Assembly: GCA_903905455.1 (NCBI GenBank) | Contig: CAIVGN010000046.1 | Location: 1 to 64,000, forward strand | Length of the DNA: 64,000 nucleotides | Direction: 5' to 3' | DNA from: an uncultured Archangium sp. | GTDB taxonomy: Bacteria > Myxococcota > Myxococcia > Myxococcales > Myxococcaceae | In this document: piece after piece, positions 48,047 through 56,447 of the stretch | How the letters are laid out: each line of letters starts with the position of its first letter | How positions within the stretch are numbered: the stretch's first letter is position 1 | The notes under the pieces: generated by a model | The model's database searches: none | The model's input: the letters and a program-made list of their open reading frames with translations, nothing else | What the model was told of the DNA's origin: nothing | Position numbers and translations under genes: made by a program

Positions 48047-48832
48047 ATGGCAATCCGACTCGGCGACCTCCTCGTCAAAGCGAAGGTGATCAACGAGAGC
48101 CAGTTGAAGGCGGCCCTCGCTGAACAACAGAAGTGGGGAGGCAAGCTCGGCGAACTGCTCGTTCGCATGAACTTCCTCACCGAAGACATGCTGGTCAAGG
48201 CACTGAGCAAGCAGATGAACGTGCCCTCGGTGAACCTGGAGACGATCCAGGGAATCCCCCCGCACGTCCGGGCGAAGGTGCCCCCGGAGGTGGCCAGAGA
48301 CCTGGTCGCGTTGCCGCTGCAGCTGCGCGACGACGGCAAGACGCTGCTGGTGGTGATGGCCGAGCCCCAGAACCTGAAGCACCTCGACACCCTGCGCTCG
48401 GTCAGCCGCTGCCGGATCATCGCCCAGCTCGCCGGGCGGCAAGCCATCGCGCGCTCGTTCAGCCGGTTCTACGACGGCGAGGCCGAGGTCGAAGGCGACG
48501 TCGAGAGCAGCTTCAAGCTCGTCGACACGCAGGGTCACACCATCATCAAGTCGGCCGAAGAGGTGAAGGCCGAACGGCGCCCCGTGGCGCCTCCCCCTCC
48601 CGCTGCCGCGCCCGTGCCACCGCGCGCCGCACCCGCGGCCCCGGCCCCGGCGGCTCGCGCCCCGACCGCCGAGCAGCCGGCCTCGATGCAGGGCAAGTCA
48701 CCGGCCGAGATGCTGCGCGCCGTCGAAGATGCCCAGCGCAAGGAAGTCGCGGCGATCAAGGGCATGGTCGAGCTGCTCATCGGGAAGGGCGTCTTCACGC
48801 GCGAGGAGTACCTGGCGAAGGTGAAGCGCTGA
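48047..48832 (+). CDS. Stand-alone MshEN (GspE/PilB N-terminal) domain protein
   Basis: A 261-residue protein without any ATPase domain. The N-terminal 150 residues are a MshEN-type domain containing two copies of the c-di-GMP-binding-type motif: R-L-G-D-L-L-V-K-A-K-V-I-N-E-S-Q-L and K-L-G-E-L-L-V-R-M-N-F-L-T-E-D-M-L. The rest is a Pro/Ala-rich linker and a helical tail (V-E-L-L-I-G-K-G-V-F-T-R-E-E-Y). MshEN domains of secretion and pilus ATPases bind cyclic di-GMP. Here it lies between permease and ATPase genes of an ABC transporter, so it may regulate that system; this is inference. Confidence 0.85.
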   Translation: MAIRLGDLLVKAKVINESQLKAALAEQQKWGGKLGELLVRMNFLTEDMLVKALSKQMNVPSVNLETIQGIPPHVRAKVPPEVARDLVALPLQLRDDGKTLLVVMAEPQNLKHLDTLRSVSRCRIIAQLAGRQAIARSFSRFYDGEAEVEGDVESSFKLVDTQGHTIIKSAEEVKAERRPVAPPPPAAAPVPPRAAPAAPAPAARAPTAEQPASMQGKSPAEMLRAVEDAQRKEVAAIKGMVELLIGKGVFTREEYLAKVKR

Positions 48833-48839
48833 ACCGGTG

Positions 48840-50069
48840 ATGAAGAAAAAGCTCGGCGAGATCCTCGTGGCGTCAGGGGTCGTGAGCGCCCACGATATCG
48901 AAGCCGCGCTCGGTGACCAGAGCGCCGGCGAGCCCAGTCGCCTGGGCGATCTCCTGGTGGCCACCGGCAAGCTCACGTCGACCCAGCTCGCGCAGGCCCT
49001 GGGGGAACAGTACGAGATCCCCTTCGTCGATCTCCCTCCGCTGCCCCAGGCGGTGCTCGACCTGGTCCCCCTCGAGCTGCAGCGGCAGTTCCGCTTCGTG
49101 CCGCTCCAGTCCCAGGGCACCGAACTCTCGATCGCCATGGCCGATCTCTCCAACGTGGAGGTCGTCGCCATCCTCGAGCAGCAGTGGACGAAGGTTCACC
49201 TGCACGTGGCCGGTGGCGACGAGATCGACGCGCTCCACAACACCCTCTCGGGCATCTTCAAGATCCCCGGGCCGGAGCTGCCCAACGTCGCGCCTTCCAT
49301 CAGCCCCATGAGCGCTGCCGACGAACTCTTCGGGGGGTTCGAGCTCGAGCCGCTCGAGCCCATGCCGTCACCGGTCCCGGCCATCGCGCCCGTCGAGCCC
49401 CGGCCCTCACCGGCGCACGTGGCGTCGTCTCCGCCGCGCGTCGAGGATCTCTTCGGCGATCTCAACCTCGAGTCGGTGCGCACCGGCATCGCCTCCCGGC
49501 CCCCGGAAGACGAGGCTCCGTCCCCGCCCGCGGCCCAGCCGCTGGCCCCGCCGGTCGACGACGAACCCGAGCCCGAGGTGATCTTCTCGGATCCTCCGGC
49601 CGACCCTGACGCCATCCCCGAAGGCTCCGGGCCCGTGCTGATGGGCATTCGTGACGGCACCGGGCCCTTGCTCGACATGCTCGCCGACGGCGGCGGCACC
49701 GGGCCGGTGGTCGACACGCCGTTCTTCACCGACGCCTCGGTGGGCCAGCTCGTGCCGCCGATGAACGACTTCCTGTTCTCGAGCCCTTCGTCGCTCGCCG
49801 CGCTCGAAGCCTCCTCGCCGCACCCGATGGTCGGCCCTCCGGTGCCCGATTCGTCCCCCTCCAGCCCCGGCGAGCCGTTACCCGATTGGCTCAAGGGCGA
49901 CGCTGCTCCCGCGCCGGTGAGCGCCGCTCCCGCGGCGGGGGGCAGCTGGTCCGGGGCGCTCGATCACCTCGCCCCCTCGAAGCTCGTGGTGGGGCTGACG
50001 CGAGCGCTGCTGGCGCGTGGCCTCGTCACCGAGGGCGAGATCCTGGCGGCGCTGGGCCAGAAGAAATGA
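48840..50069 (+). CDS. Second stand-alone MshEN domain protein with long acidic Pro-rich region
   Basis: A 409-residue protein from ATG 48840, 7 bp after the first MshEN gene. The N-terminal domain again has two motif copies: K-L-G-E-I-L-V-A-S-G-V-V-S-A-H-D-I and R-L-G-D-L-L-V-A-T-G-K-L-T-S-T-Q-L. Residues 150-370 are Pro/Ser/Asp/Glu-rich and apparently disordered. A short C-terminal helix (L-T-R-A-L-L-A-R-G-L-V-T-E-G-E-I-L) resembles another motif half. The stop overlaps the start of the ATPase gene (ATGA), so it is tied into the ABC operon. It may form a heteromer with the first. Confidence 0.82.
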   Translation: MKKKLGEILVASGVVSAHDIEAALGDQSAGEPSRLGDLLVATGKLTSTQLAQALGEQYEIPFVDLPPLPQAVLDLVPLELQRQFRFVPLQSQGTELSIAMADLSNVEVVAILEQQWTKVHLHVAGGDEIDALHNTLSGIFKIPGPELPNVAPSISPMSAADELFGGFELEPLEPMPSPVPAIAPVEPRPSPAHVASSPPRVEDLFGDLNLESVRTGIASRPPEDEAPSPPAAQPLAPPVDDEPEPEVIFSDPPADPDAIPEGSGPVLMGIRDGTGPLLDMLADGGGTGPVVDTPFFTDASVGQLVPPMNDFLFSSPSSLAALEASSPHPMVGPPVPDSSPSSPGEPLPDWLKGDAAPAPVSAAPAAGGSWSGALDHLAPSKLVVGLTRALLARGLVTEGEILAALGQKK

Positions 50070-50959
50070 GGCTCGAGGTCCAGGGGCTGCGCGTCGCGCT
50101 CGGCGGCGTGGCCCTCGTCGAAGACTTCTCGCTGCGTGTCGACGCCGGCCAGGTGCACGCCGTGGTCGGCGAATCGGGGAGCGGCAAGACCCTCTCGGCG
50201 CTCGCCTTGCTCGACCTGTTGCCCGAGGGCGCGACGTGGACGGGCACGGTGCGTGTCGACGGCCAGTCCCCCCGGGGCCGCGAGGGGTTCGCCATGGTGC
50301 TCCAGGAGCCCCTGAGCGCCCTCAACCCCGTGCTCACCGTCGGAGCCCAGCTGCGCGAGACCCTCGAGGTGCACGGGTACTCGGGAGACCTCCAGGGCCG
50401 CGCCGTGGAGTTGCTCGCCGAGGTGGGGCTCGTGGAGGGAGAAGAGCGCCTCGGAATGTTCCCGCACCAGCTCTCGGGCGGCCAGCGACAACGGGTCTGC
50501 ATCGCGTGCGCGCTCGCGGCCAACCCCCGGGTGTTGATCGCCGACGAGCCCACCACGGCGCTCGACGCGTCGATGCGCGGCGTGATCCTGGCGCTCCTCG
50601 TGCGCCTCGCCCGCCAGCGTTCGCTCTCGGTGTGGCTCATCACGCACGATCTCCAGTCGGTGCGCGAGGCGAGCGACGAGGTGAGCGTGATGTACGCCGG
50701 GCGCGTGGTGGAGCATGGGCCGACGCGCGAGGTGCTGTCGTCGCCCAGGCACCCGTACACGGCCGCGCTGCTCGCCTCCAACCCCTCGGCGACCCCCGTG
50801 GGCCAGCGCCTGCCGGCCATCGACGGCAACGTGCCGCTGGCGGGCGAGGTGATCTCCGGCTGTCGCTTTCACCCGCGCTGCCCGCGAGCCCTGGCGCGCT
50901 GTTCCAGCGAGCGCCCGGCCTTCGCCGACGGCGTCGCGTGCTGGCTGGTGTCGGCGTGA
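50066..50959 (+). CDS. ABC transporter ATP-binding protein, OppD/DppD type
   Basis: A 297-residue ATPase starting at ATG 50066. Walker A is G-E-S-G-S-G-K-T, the Q-loop is V-L-Q-E-P-L-S-A-L-N-P, the signature is L-S-G-G-Q-R-Q-R and Walker B is V-L-I-A-D-E-P. The switch His is in I-T-H-D-L. The C-terminal oligopeptide-type extension carries C-R-F-H-P-R-C-P and further cysteines. These cysteines bind an iron-sulfur cluster in some OppD/DppD proteins. It drives the permease pair encoded before the MshEN genes. It overlaps the OppF-type gene (GTGA). Confidence 0.95.
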   Translation: MRLEVQGLRVALGGVALVEDFSLRVDAGQVHAVVGESGSGKTLSALALLDLLPEGATWTGTVRVDGQSPRGREGFAMVLQEPLSALNPVLTVGAQLRETLEVHGYSGDLQGRAVELLAEVGLVEGEERLGMFPHQLSGGQRQRVCIACALAANPRVLIADEPTTALDASMRGVILALLVRLARQRSLSVWLITHDLQSVREASDEVSVMYAGRVVEHGPTREVLSSPRHPYTAALLASNPSATPVGQRLPAIDGNVPLAGEVISGCRFHPRCPRALARCSSERPAFADGVACWLVSA

Positions 50960-51852
50960 GGCTCGAGGCCCGGGAGGTGCGGGTGCACTACCGAGTCGGT
51001 GGCCGAACGCTGGAAGCCGTGCGCGGTGTCTCGCTCCACGTCGACCGGGGCGAACGCGTCGGGCTCATCGGCGAGTCGGGCTCGGGCAAGTCGTCGCTCG
51101 CGCGCGCGTTGCTCGGCCTCGAGGCCCTGGCCGGCGGCGCGGTGCAGCTCGACGGGCAGCCGATGCACGGTGCCTCGCGGGCCCAGCGCCGTCGCTTTCA
51201 GCCCGTCTTCCAGGACGTGGGGGCTTCGCTCGACCCTCGCATGCGGTTGCGCGACGCGCTCGCCGAGCCCTTCGAGATCCACTCCGTCCCGTTCGACGAG
51301 GCGAAGCTCGCGGGACTCCTGGCGCTGGTGCAGCTCAGCCCCGAGCTCCTGGGCCGGCTTCCGCGCGAACTCTCCGTCGGCCAGCGCCAGCGCGTCAACC
51401 TCGCCCGCGCGCTCGCCCTCGAGCCGGAGTTGCTGCTGCTCGACGAGCCTGTCTCCGCGCTCGACGTGAGTGTCCAGGCCCAGGTGCTCAACCTGCTGCA
51501 GGACCTCGTCGCGCAGAGGGCCCTGGGCCTGCTGGTCATCTCCCACGACCTCGACGTGGTCGCGCACCTCTGCACGCGGGTGCTGGTGATGTACGCGGGG
51601 AAGATCGTCGAAGCGGGCCCGGTGGCGGCGATCCTCTCGCGGCCGCGGCACCCGTACACCCGGCTCCTCGTCGAGAGCCGCCAGCGGCTCGTCGAAGGGA
51701 AGGGGGAGCCGCCGTCGCGCCTCGAGCCGTTCCCCGCGGGGTGCGCGTTTGCGCCGCGGTGCCCCCTGGCCCTCGAGAAGTGCCGGACCGAGGTCCCCGC
51801 CCTGGGCGGCGCGAGCCACCGCAGCGCGTGCTTCGTCTCGGGGGGCGACTGA
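50956..51852 (+). CDS. ABC transporter ATP-binding protein, OppF/DppF type
   Basis: A 298-residue ATPase, GTG 50956. Walker A is G-E-S-G-S-G-K-S, Walker B is L-L-L-L-D-E-P-V-S-A-L-D and the switch His is in I-S-H-D-L. The signature reads L-S-V-G-Q-R-Q-R, with Val where Gly is usual (L-S-G-G-Q). That change is seen in some active transporters, so loss of function is not implied. The C-terminal extension has C-A-F-A-P-R-C-P. It is followed 1 bp later by the DUF2085 gene. Confidence 0.93.
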   Translation: MRLEAREVRVHYRVGGRTLEAVRGVSLHVDRGERVGLIGESGSGKSSLARALLGLEALAGGAVQLDGQPMHGASRAQRRRFQPVFQDVGASLDPRMRLRDALAEPFEIHSVPFDEAKLAGLLALVQLSPELLGRLPRELSVGQRQRVNLARALALEPELLLLDEPVSALDVSVQAQVLNLLQDLVAQRALGLLVISHDLDVVAHLCTRVLVMYAGKIVEAGPVAAILSRPRHPYTRLLVESRQRLVEGKGEPPSRLEPFPAGCAFAPRCPLALEKCRTEVPALGGASHRSACFVSGGD

Positions 51853-51853
51853 G

Positions 51854-52261
51854 ATGTTCTGGCTCAGCCACCACCCGCCCGAGGAGCTCGACCGTTGTTA
51901 CCGCGTCGGCGGCGTTCACCTGTGCGCCCGGTGCCTCGGCACCTATCCGGTGATGTTCCTCGCCATGGCGGCCCAGATCGCCCTGCGCGCGCCGCTGGCG
52001 CACCCCCTCGACGTCGCCGGGTGCGTGGCCCTCGTGCTGCCGGCCACGCTCGACTGGGCCTACGGGCGCTTCCACCCGCACCGCTTCCCCAACGCCTGGC
52101 GCACCGCGACGGGCATCTTGTTGGGACTGGGGCTGGGGCGAAGCCTGTTCATCCACGTCCAGCGGCCGATGCCCCCCGCGCTCCTGGCGCAGGCGTTGGT
52201 CGTGACTTGCGTTGCTCTGCCTGTCATTCTCACGGCTTACCGGCGAAATCGTCGGGGATAG
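51854..52261 (+). CDS. DUF2085 family small membrane protein
   Basis: A 135-residue protein starting at ATG 51854. It has the DUF2085 cysteine signature R-C-Y-R-V-G-G-V-H-L-C-A-R-C-L-G-T-Y-P near residue 13, normally C-x(n)-C-x-R-C in a metal-binding arrangement. Four hydrophobic helices follow. The function of DUF2085 is unknown. It begins one base after the OppF stop, suggesting it is the last member of the ABC operon. Confidence 0.85.
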   Translation: MFWLSHHPPEELDRCYRVGGVHLCARCLGTYPVMFLAMAAQIALRAPLAHPLDVAGCVALVLPATLDWAYGRFHPHRFPNAWRTATGILLGLGLGRSLFIHVQRPMPPALLAQALVVTCVALPVILTAYRRNRRG

Positions 52262-52274
52262 ATCACTGTCGCGA

Positions 52275-52291
52275 CCCATTCGTTCAATGGG
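52275..52291. promoter_or_regulatory. Inverted repeat upstream of the ECF sigma gene
   Basis: CCCATT (52275-52280), CGTTC, then AATGGG (52286-52291) form a palindrome 24 bp before the proposed sigma-factor start and just after the DUF2085 stop. It could be an operator, or a weak 3' hairpin of the ABC operon. No T tract follows. Confidence 0.3.
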
Positions 52292-52315
52292 GACGAAGAC
52301 AGAACGAGGACACGG

Positions 52316-52945
52316 TTGGGACCTGCGACTTCGGACGAGCACCTCATGCTCGCTTTCAAGTCCGGTGACGCTCGGGCGTTTGCAACGCTCGTCCAGCGCC
52401 ACCGAGGGCCGGTCTACAACTTCATTCTCCGTTTTGTCGGTCACCGGCAGCGGGCCGAGGACGTCCTGCAGGAAACGTGGCTCAAGGTGGTGCGCAACAG
52501 CAGCGAGTGGCAACCGAAGGCCAAGTTCACGACCTGGGTCTACACAATCGCCAGGAATCTCTGCGTGGACAGCGCGCGGAAAGAGAGCTTCCGGAAGACC
52601 GATTCGCTCGACGCCCCGGTGTCGCGCGATGAAGGGGATGGGCGGTCGGTGGGAGAACTGGTGGCCGACGAGGCCGTGCAGACCCCCGATCGGGCAGCAC
52701 ACAACGTACGGTTGCGCCCCCTCATCGAGCAGGCGCTGCGGGGGTTGCCGGCAGAGCAGCGTGAAGTCTTCCTGCTCCGCGAGTACCAGGGGCTGGGGTT
52801 CAAGGAGATCGCCGAGGTCACCGGGGTGAACGAGAACACGGTGAAGAGTCGCATGCGGTACGCGCTCGAGGGGCTGCGCAAGCGCCTCTCCGAGCTCGGG
52901 GTCGATGGAGAGTTGATCAACGCAGAAGGAAGGACAGTGGCCTGA
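52316..52945 (+). CDS. ECF-type RNA polymerase sigma factor
   Basis: A 209-residue sigma factor. TTG 52316 is preferred for the conserved start S-D-E-H-L-M-L-A-F-K-S-G-D and a GAGGA site just upstream; ATG 52346 would remove it. Region 2 (A-E-D-V-L-Q-E-T-W-L-K-V and F-T-T-W-V-Y-T-I-A-R-N) binds the -10 element. Region 4 (L-P-A-E-Q-R-E-V-F-L-L-R-E-Y-Q-G-L-G-F-K-E-I-A) binds the -35 element. ECF factors switch on envelope-stress regulons. The adjacent membrane protein is its anti-sigma factor. Confidence 0.94.
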   Translation: MGPATSDEHLMLAFKSGDARAFATLVQRHRGPVYNFILRFVGHRQRAEDVLQETWLKVVRNSSEWQPKAKFTTWVYTIARNLCVDSARKESFRKTDSLDAPVSRDEGDGRSVGELVADEAVQTPDRAAHNVRLRPLIEQALRGLPAEQREVFLLREYQGLGFKEIAEVTGVNENTVKSRMRYALEGLRKRLSELGVDGELINAEGRTVA

Positions 52946-52949
52946 CGTC

Positions 52950-54365
52950 ATGACGACCGCCGCGCACCAGTACGAGGACAAGCTCCTCGAGTTCGCCTAC
53001 GGCGAGCTTTCCCCTCACGAGGCCGACGCCGTCGACGCCCACGTGAAGGGGTGTGCGACCTGCGCCGAGTCGCTGGTCGCGCTGCGAGCCGTGCGCGCGA
53101 CGATGGCCCAGCTGCCCATGGAAGCGGCGCCCGAGGCGGGCCTCGACTCGCTGCTGGCCTACGCCGAACAGGCCGCCCGGCGCACCACCGAGGCGAAGTC
53201 GGCGGGCTCGATCTGGAAGCGTTTCCTCACCCCCCTGGTGACGGTGCTCGCCCTGAGCACCATCGGGGTCGTCGCCTGGCGCGCCAACCAGGAGTTCGAC
53301 ACCAGCCCCGCGTCGGCCGCCGCGGACACCAAGCTCGAGGCGCGGGCCCAGCGGCAGGAGAAGCAGAAGGACCAGGAGGCCGAGCAGCCCGCGCCGACGG
53401 TGCCTTCGCCGGTCGTGGCCGCGGCCCCCGCGCAGCAGGAGCCACGCGAAGCGCTGGCCCAGAAGGCCGCCGCGCCCGATCACGCCGAGCCCGCGAAGAA
53501 GACGCTGATGGGGAAGGGTGACGGGGCCACCCCCAAGGCGATGCCGAAGCCGCTGGCAAGGGACGACTACTCGAACGCCGTGCAACGTGGTGCGGGCGCG
53601 AGCGACAGCCTCTTCGACGAGGTGCAGGGTGGGGCGAAGGCCAAGGACGCCGCGCCGCCGCCTCCCAAGACCGCGGAGGCCGGCTCGCTCGACAAGTCGT
53701 TGAGCTTCGGCCTCGGCAGCTCTGGCGCGGGCGGTTCCTTCGCGGGTGACTCGCGCGGCAGCGGGCCTGGCGTGGCCACGGAATCAAAGAAGCGCGCGAA
53801 GGAAGAGCAGGCGGCGCCGATGGCCGAAGCGGCGCCGATGCCCAGCAACGCTCCGGTGGCCACCCCGAGCGCCCCTCCGGCCAGCAAGAAGCCCGCGGCC
53901 CGCGGCAGCTACACGCTCTCTCCGCTGAGCACCTCGGGGCGCAGCGCCACCAGCACCGCCGACGAAGACACTGCCGCCGTCGCGCTCGAAAAGAGCGACT
54001 CCAAGATGGTCGACGACGAGGCGAAGTTCACCGAGCGCCAGCGCGCCGCGACGCGCACCCAGTCACTCGAGTCGGCCCGGGTCGCCTCGAGCCGCGGCGA
54101 TCGCTCCGCGGAGATCGATCTCCTGCTCAAGGTGTTGGAGAACGGCGCCACCGGCTACGAGAAGGCCGAGACCCTCAAGCGGTTGTGCGATGCCTTCGAG
54201 GCCCTGGGGGCCTTCGAGCGCGCCGACCCCTACTGCGACCAGCTCCTCAACGAGTTCCCCAACACCGTCGCCGCGAAGGTGGTGACCCAGCGCCGCAACA
54301 GCACCCAGCGCGCGACCCCGAAGGTCGTGCCCGCGAAGAAGGCGTCGCCGGCCGATTCGTACTGA
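52950..54365 (+). CDS. Anti-sigma factor with zinc-finger (ZAS) motif and C-terminal repeat region
   Basis: A 471-residue protein 4 bp after the sigma gene. The N-terminal ZAS motif is H31-x3-C35-x2-C38 (A-H-V-K-G-C-A-T-C), which binds zinc and the sigma factor. One membrane helix lies at about 95-112 (F-L-T-P-L-V-T-V-L-A-L-S-T-I-G-V-V-A). The extracytoplasmic part is unusually long: a Glu/Gln/Ala/Pro-rich low-complexity region to about 390, then a helical repeat end (S-A-E-I-D-L-L-L-K-V-L-E-N-G-A-T-G-Y-E-K) resembling a TPR tail. The envelope part probably senses stress and triggers release of the sigma factor. Confidence 0.9.
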   Translation: MTTAAHQYEDKLLEFAYGELSPHEADAVDAHVKGCATCAESLVALRAVRATMAQLPMEAAPEAGLDSLLAYAEQAARRTTEAKSAGSIWKRFLTPLVTVLALSTIGVVAWRANQEFDTSPASAAADTKLEARAQRQEKQKDQEAEQPAPTVPSPVVAAAPAQQEPREALAQKAAAPDHAEPAKKTLMGKGDGATPKAMPKPLARDDYSNAVQRGAGASDSLFDEVQGGAKAKDAAPPPPKTAEAGSLDKSLSFGLGSSGAGGSFAGDSRGSGPGVATESKKRAKEEQAAPMAEAAPMPSNAPVATPSAPPASKKPAARGSYTLSPLSTSGRSATSTADEDTAAVALEKSDSKMVDDEAKFTERQRAATRTQSLESARVASSRGDRSAEIDLLLKVLENGATGYEKAETLKRLCDAFEALGAFERADPYCDQLLNEFPNTVAAKVVTQRRNSTQRATPKVVPAKKASPADSY

Positions 54366-54433
54366 GTCGGCCCCGTGACAGGCGCAGGCGAGGCGCGCTG
54401 CACCAGCCGCCGGGTTCATGCGACACTCACCGC

Positions 54434-54667
54434 GTGGGCGCGCCTCGACGTCAGCGAAGAACCGGCCAGGCGATGCTCGAGTACTCGATGCTCAACTGGG
54501 TGATCATCGTCGCGCTGGTGCTCAGCTCCACCGTGCGCATCATCCCCGGGCCCCGGGTCTCGACGTCGTCCACGCGCCCGCCGATGAGCCTGATCGAGAT
54601 GTTCCTGTACGCCTACCAGGTGCACTACGACACCTACTTGTACTCCCTGAGCCTCCCCTTCCCCTGA
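54434..54667 (+). CDS. Flp-type prepilin-like small protein
   Basis: A 77-residue protein. The GTG start at 54434 gives the prepilin-like leader M-G-A-P-R-R-Q-R-R-T-G followed by Q-A-M-L-E-Y and a hydrophobic helix W-V-I-I-V-A-L-V-L-S-S. The G|xxxxEY pattern (cleavage after Gly, Glu at +5, Tyr at +6) is the hallmark of Flp/type IVb pilins processed by a TadV/FppA peptidase. Starting at ATG 54473 would remove the leader. The C-terminal Tyr-rich end (Y-D-T-Y-L-Y-S-L-S-L) is unlike classic Flp, which is usually shorter. Next to cpaB-tadB-tadC, a role as pilin or pseudopilin is likely. Confidence 0.6.
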   Translation: MGAPRRQRRTGQAMLEYSMLNWVIIVALVLSSTVRIIPGPRVSTSSTRPPMSLIEMFLYAYQVHYDTYLYSLSLPFP

Positions 54668-54751
54668 GGCGGGGGTCTGGTAGCATCCCACTGACTTTTC
54701 GCGCTTTTTTGGTCGCGCACGGCAGTTCGTCGCATTCGGAGACCTGTACGC

Positions 54752-55573
54752 ATGCTCAAGGGAAAAGCCCCACTCATCGTCGCCGTCGTCCTTTTCGTCA
54801 TTGGCTTCGGCGTCTCGTTCTCTGCCATTCAAAAACAGAAGAACGACGCCCGAAAGGGCTGGAACCTGGTGCCGGTGGTGGTGGCCGCGGTCGACATTTC
54901 TGAAGGCACCGTGGTGACCATGGAGATGATCAGCCAGCGCTCCATTCCCGAGCAGTTCGTGACCTCCTCGGTCGTGAAGCCGGACTCGGCCAGCTACATC
55001 GTCAACCAGAAGGTGCTCGTGGCGCTGCAGTCGGGCGACCCGCTGCTGTGGAGCCAGTTCGAGACCACCAAGGCGGCCGAGCGGCTCTCGACGAAGGTGC
55101 AGAAGAAGGCCCGCGCGATCACCATCGAGGCGAAGTCGACGACCGCCGTCGGCGGCTGGGTACGCCCGAACGATCACGTCGACATCATCGGCACCTTCAA
55201 GGACCCCGCGACCAACGAGCAGGTCGCCGTCACGTTGCTGCAGAACGTGATCATCCTCGCCACGGGCAAGATCACCGGCACCACGAACATCAACCTCATC
55301 CCCGAGAACGAGCGCTCGTACGGTCACGTGTCGCTGCTCGTGATCCCGGAAGAGGCGGAGATCCTGGTGCTCAGCCAGGAACTCGGCAACCTGACGCTCT
55401 CGCTGCGCAACGAGGAAGACATCGACGTCCTCGAGGAGCGCGGCCGCGCCACCATCAACACGCTGCTCTCCGGCGAGCGCACCAAGGTGCTCCAGCAGAA
55501 GCGGTTCAACACCATCCAGGTCATCCGCGGCGCGGCAGCGAGCGACACGCGCGGCGCAGCGGCCCCGGAATAA
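54752..55573 (+). CDS. cpaB: Flp pilus assembly protein CpaB (RcpC)
   Basis: A 273-residue protein with one N-terminal membrane helix (about 7-26). A SAF-type domain follows (V-V-V-A-A-V-D-I-S-E-G-T-V-V), and the CpaB/RcpC pattern I-T-I-E-A-K-S-T-T-A-V-G-G-W-V-R-P-N-D-H-V-D is typical of Flp pilus assembly proteins that work near the secretin. The gene opens the cpaB-tadB-tadC set, 84 bp after the prepilin-like ORF. The secretin gene (cpaC/rcpA) is absent here. Confidence 0.88.
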   Translation: MLKGKAPLIVAVVLFVIGFGVSFSAIQKQKNDARKGWNLVPVVVAAVDISEGTVVTMEMISQRSIPEQFVTSSVVKPDSASYIVNQKVLVALQSGDPLLWSQFETTKAAERLSTKVQKKARAITIEAKSTTAVGGWVRPNDHVDIIGTFKDPATNEQVAVTLLQNVIILATGKITGTTNINLIPENERSYGHVSLLVIPEEAEILVLSQELGNLTLSLRNEEDIDVLEERGRATINTLLSGERTKVLQQKRFNTIQVIRGAAASDTRGAAAPE

Positions 55574-55592
55574 GCGAAGGAGCCCGCGATAC

Positions 55593-56438
55593 ATGTTCGC
55601 CGCGATCGCAAGTCTGCTGCTCGGCGGAGGAATGTTCTTCCTCTCGCTCGTCGTGATGGGCGTCCTGGGGAAGGCGTATGAGCAGTACCAGGAGCGCTAC
55701 ATCGTCAAGTCGATGAACGACTTGAGCGACATGTTCCTCTTCATCGACCCGCGCCAGATGCTGGTGCTGAACATCGCGTCGATGATCATTCTCGGCGGGT
55801 TCTCGTACCTGCTCATCAACCCGCTGGTGGCGATCGGCGCCTTCATCTTCGGCTTCTTCCTGCCGATGATCATGGTGAAGCACTACCGCACCAAGCGGAT
55901 CAAGAAGTTCAACACCCAGCTCGTCGACGCGCTCCAGGCGATGGCCAACGCCTTCAAGGCCGGCCTCACCTTCCAGCAGTCGATCGAGTCGGTCTCGAAG
56001 GACGCCATGCCCCCCCTGCAGCAGGAGTTCGGCCTGTTCGTGAAGGAGGCCAAGCTGGGCGTGCCGCTCGAAGAGGCGCTCAACAACATGAGCAAGCGGG
56101 TGGGCAGCGACGACCTCGAGCTGGTCTCGACCGCCACCAACATCTCGCGTCAGCTCGGCGGGAACATGGCCGAGATGTACGAGACGCTGTCGACCACCAT
56201 TCGCGAGCGGTTTCGCCTCGAGGGCAAGATCGACGCGCTCACGGCGCAGGGCAAGCTGCAGGGCTGGGTGGTCTCGGCCATGCCGCTCATCCTGGGCATG
56301 GTGCTCAACTACATGCGCCCCGACCTGATGCAGCCGATGCTCGACCACATCTTCGGCTACGTGCTCGTCGCGGCGATCATGCTCATGGAGATCATGGGCG
56401 TGCTCCTGATTCGTCGCATCACCAACATCGACATCTGA
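55593..56438 (+). CDS. tadB: Tad pilus inner-membrane platform protein TadB (type II secretion F-domain)
   Basis: A 281-residue membrane protein with N-terminal helices (about 1-25 and 65-90). A cytoplasmic T2SSF domain (A-N-A-F-K-A-G-L-T-F-Q-Q-S-I-E-S-V and F-V-K-E-A-K-L-G-V-P-L-E-E-A-L) and two C-terminal helices follow. TadB and TadC form the platform that the TadA/CpaF ATPase drives to extrude Flp pilin. It lies 19 bp after cpaB and 9 bp before tadC. Normal family length. Confidence 0.93.
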   Translation: MFAAIASLLLGGGMFFLSLVVMGVLGKAYEQYQERYIVKSMNDLSDMFLFIDPRQMLVLNIASMIILGGFSYLLINPLVAIGAFIFGFFLPMIMVKHYRTKRIKKFNTQLVDALQAMANAFKAGLTFQQSIESVSKDAMPPLQQEFGLFVKEAKLGVPLEEALNNMSKRVGSDDLELVSTATNISRQLGGNMAEMYETLSTTIRERFRLEGKIDALTAQGKLQGWVVSAMPLILGMVLNYMRPDLMQPMLDHIFGYVLVAAIMLMEIMGVLLIRRITNIDI

Positions 56439-56447
56439 GGTTGCCCC

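Noticed and set aside
54668-54751. CCCC/GGGG hairpin after the Flp-like gene as terminator
   Set aside because: The stem is only 4-5 bp and no T tract follows immediately; too weak to list.
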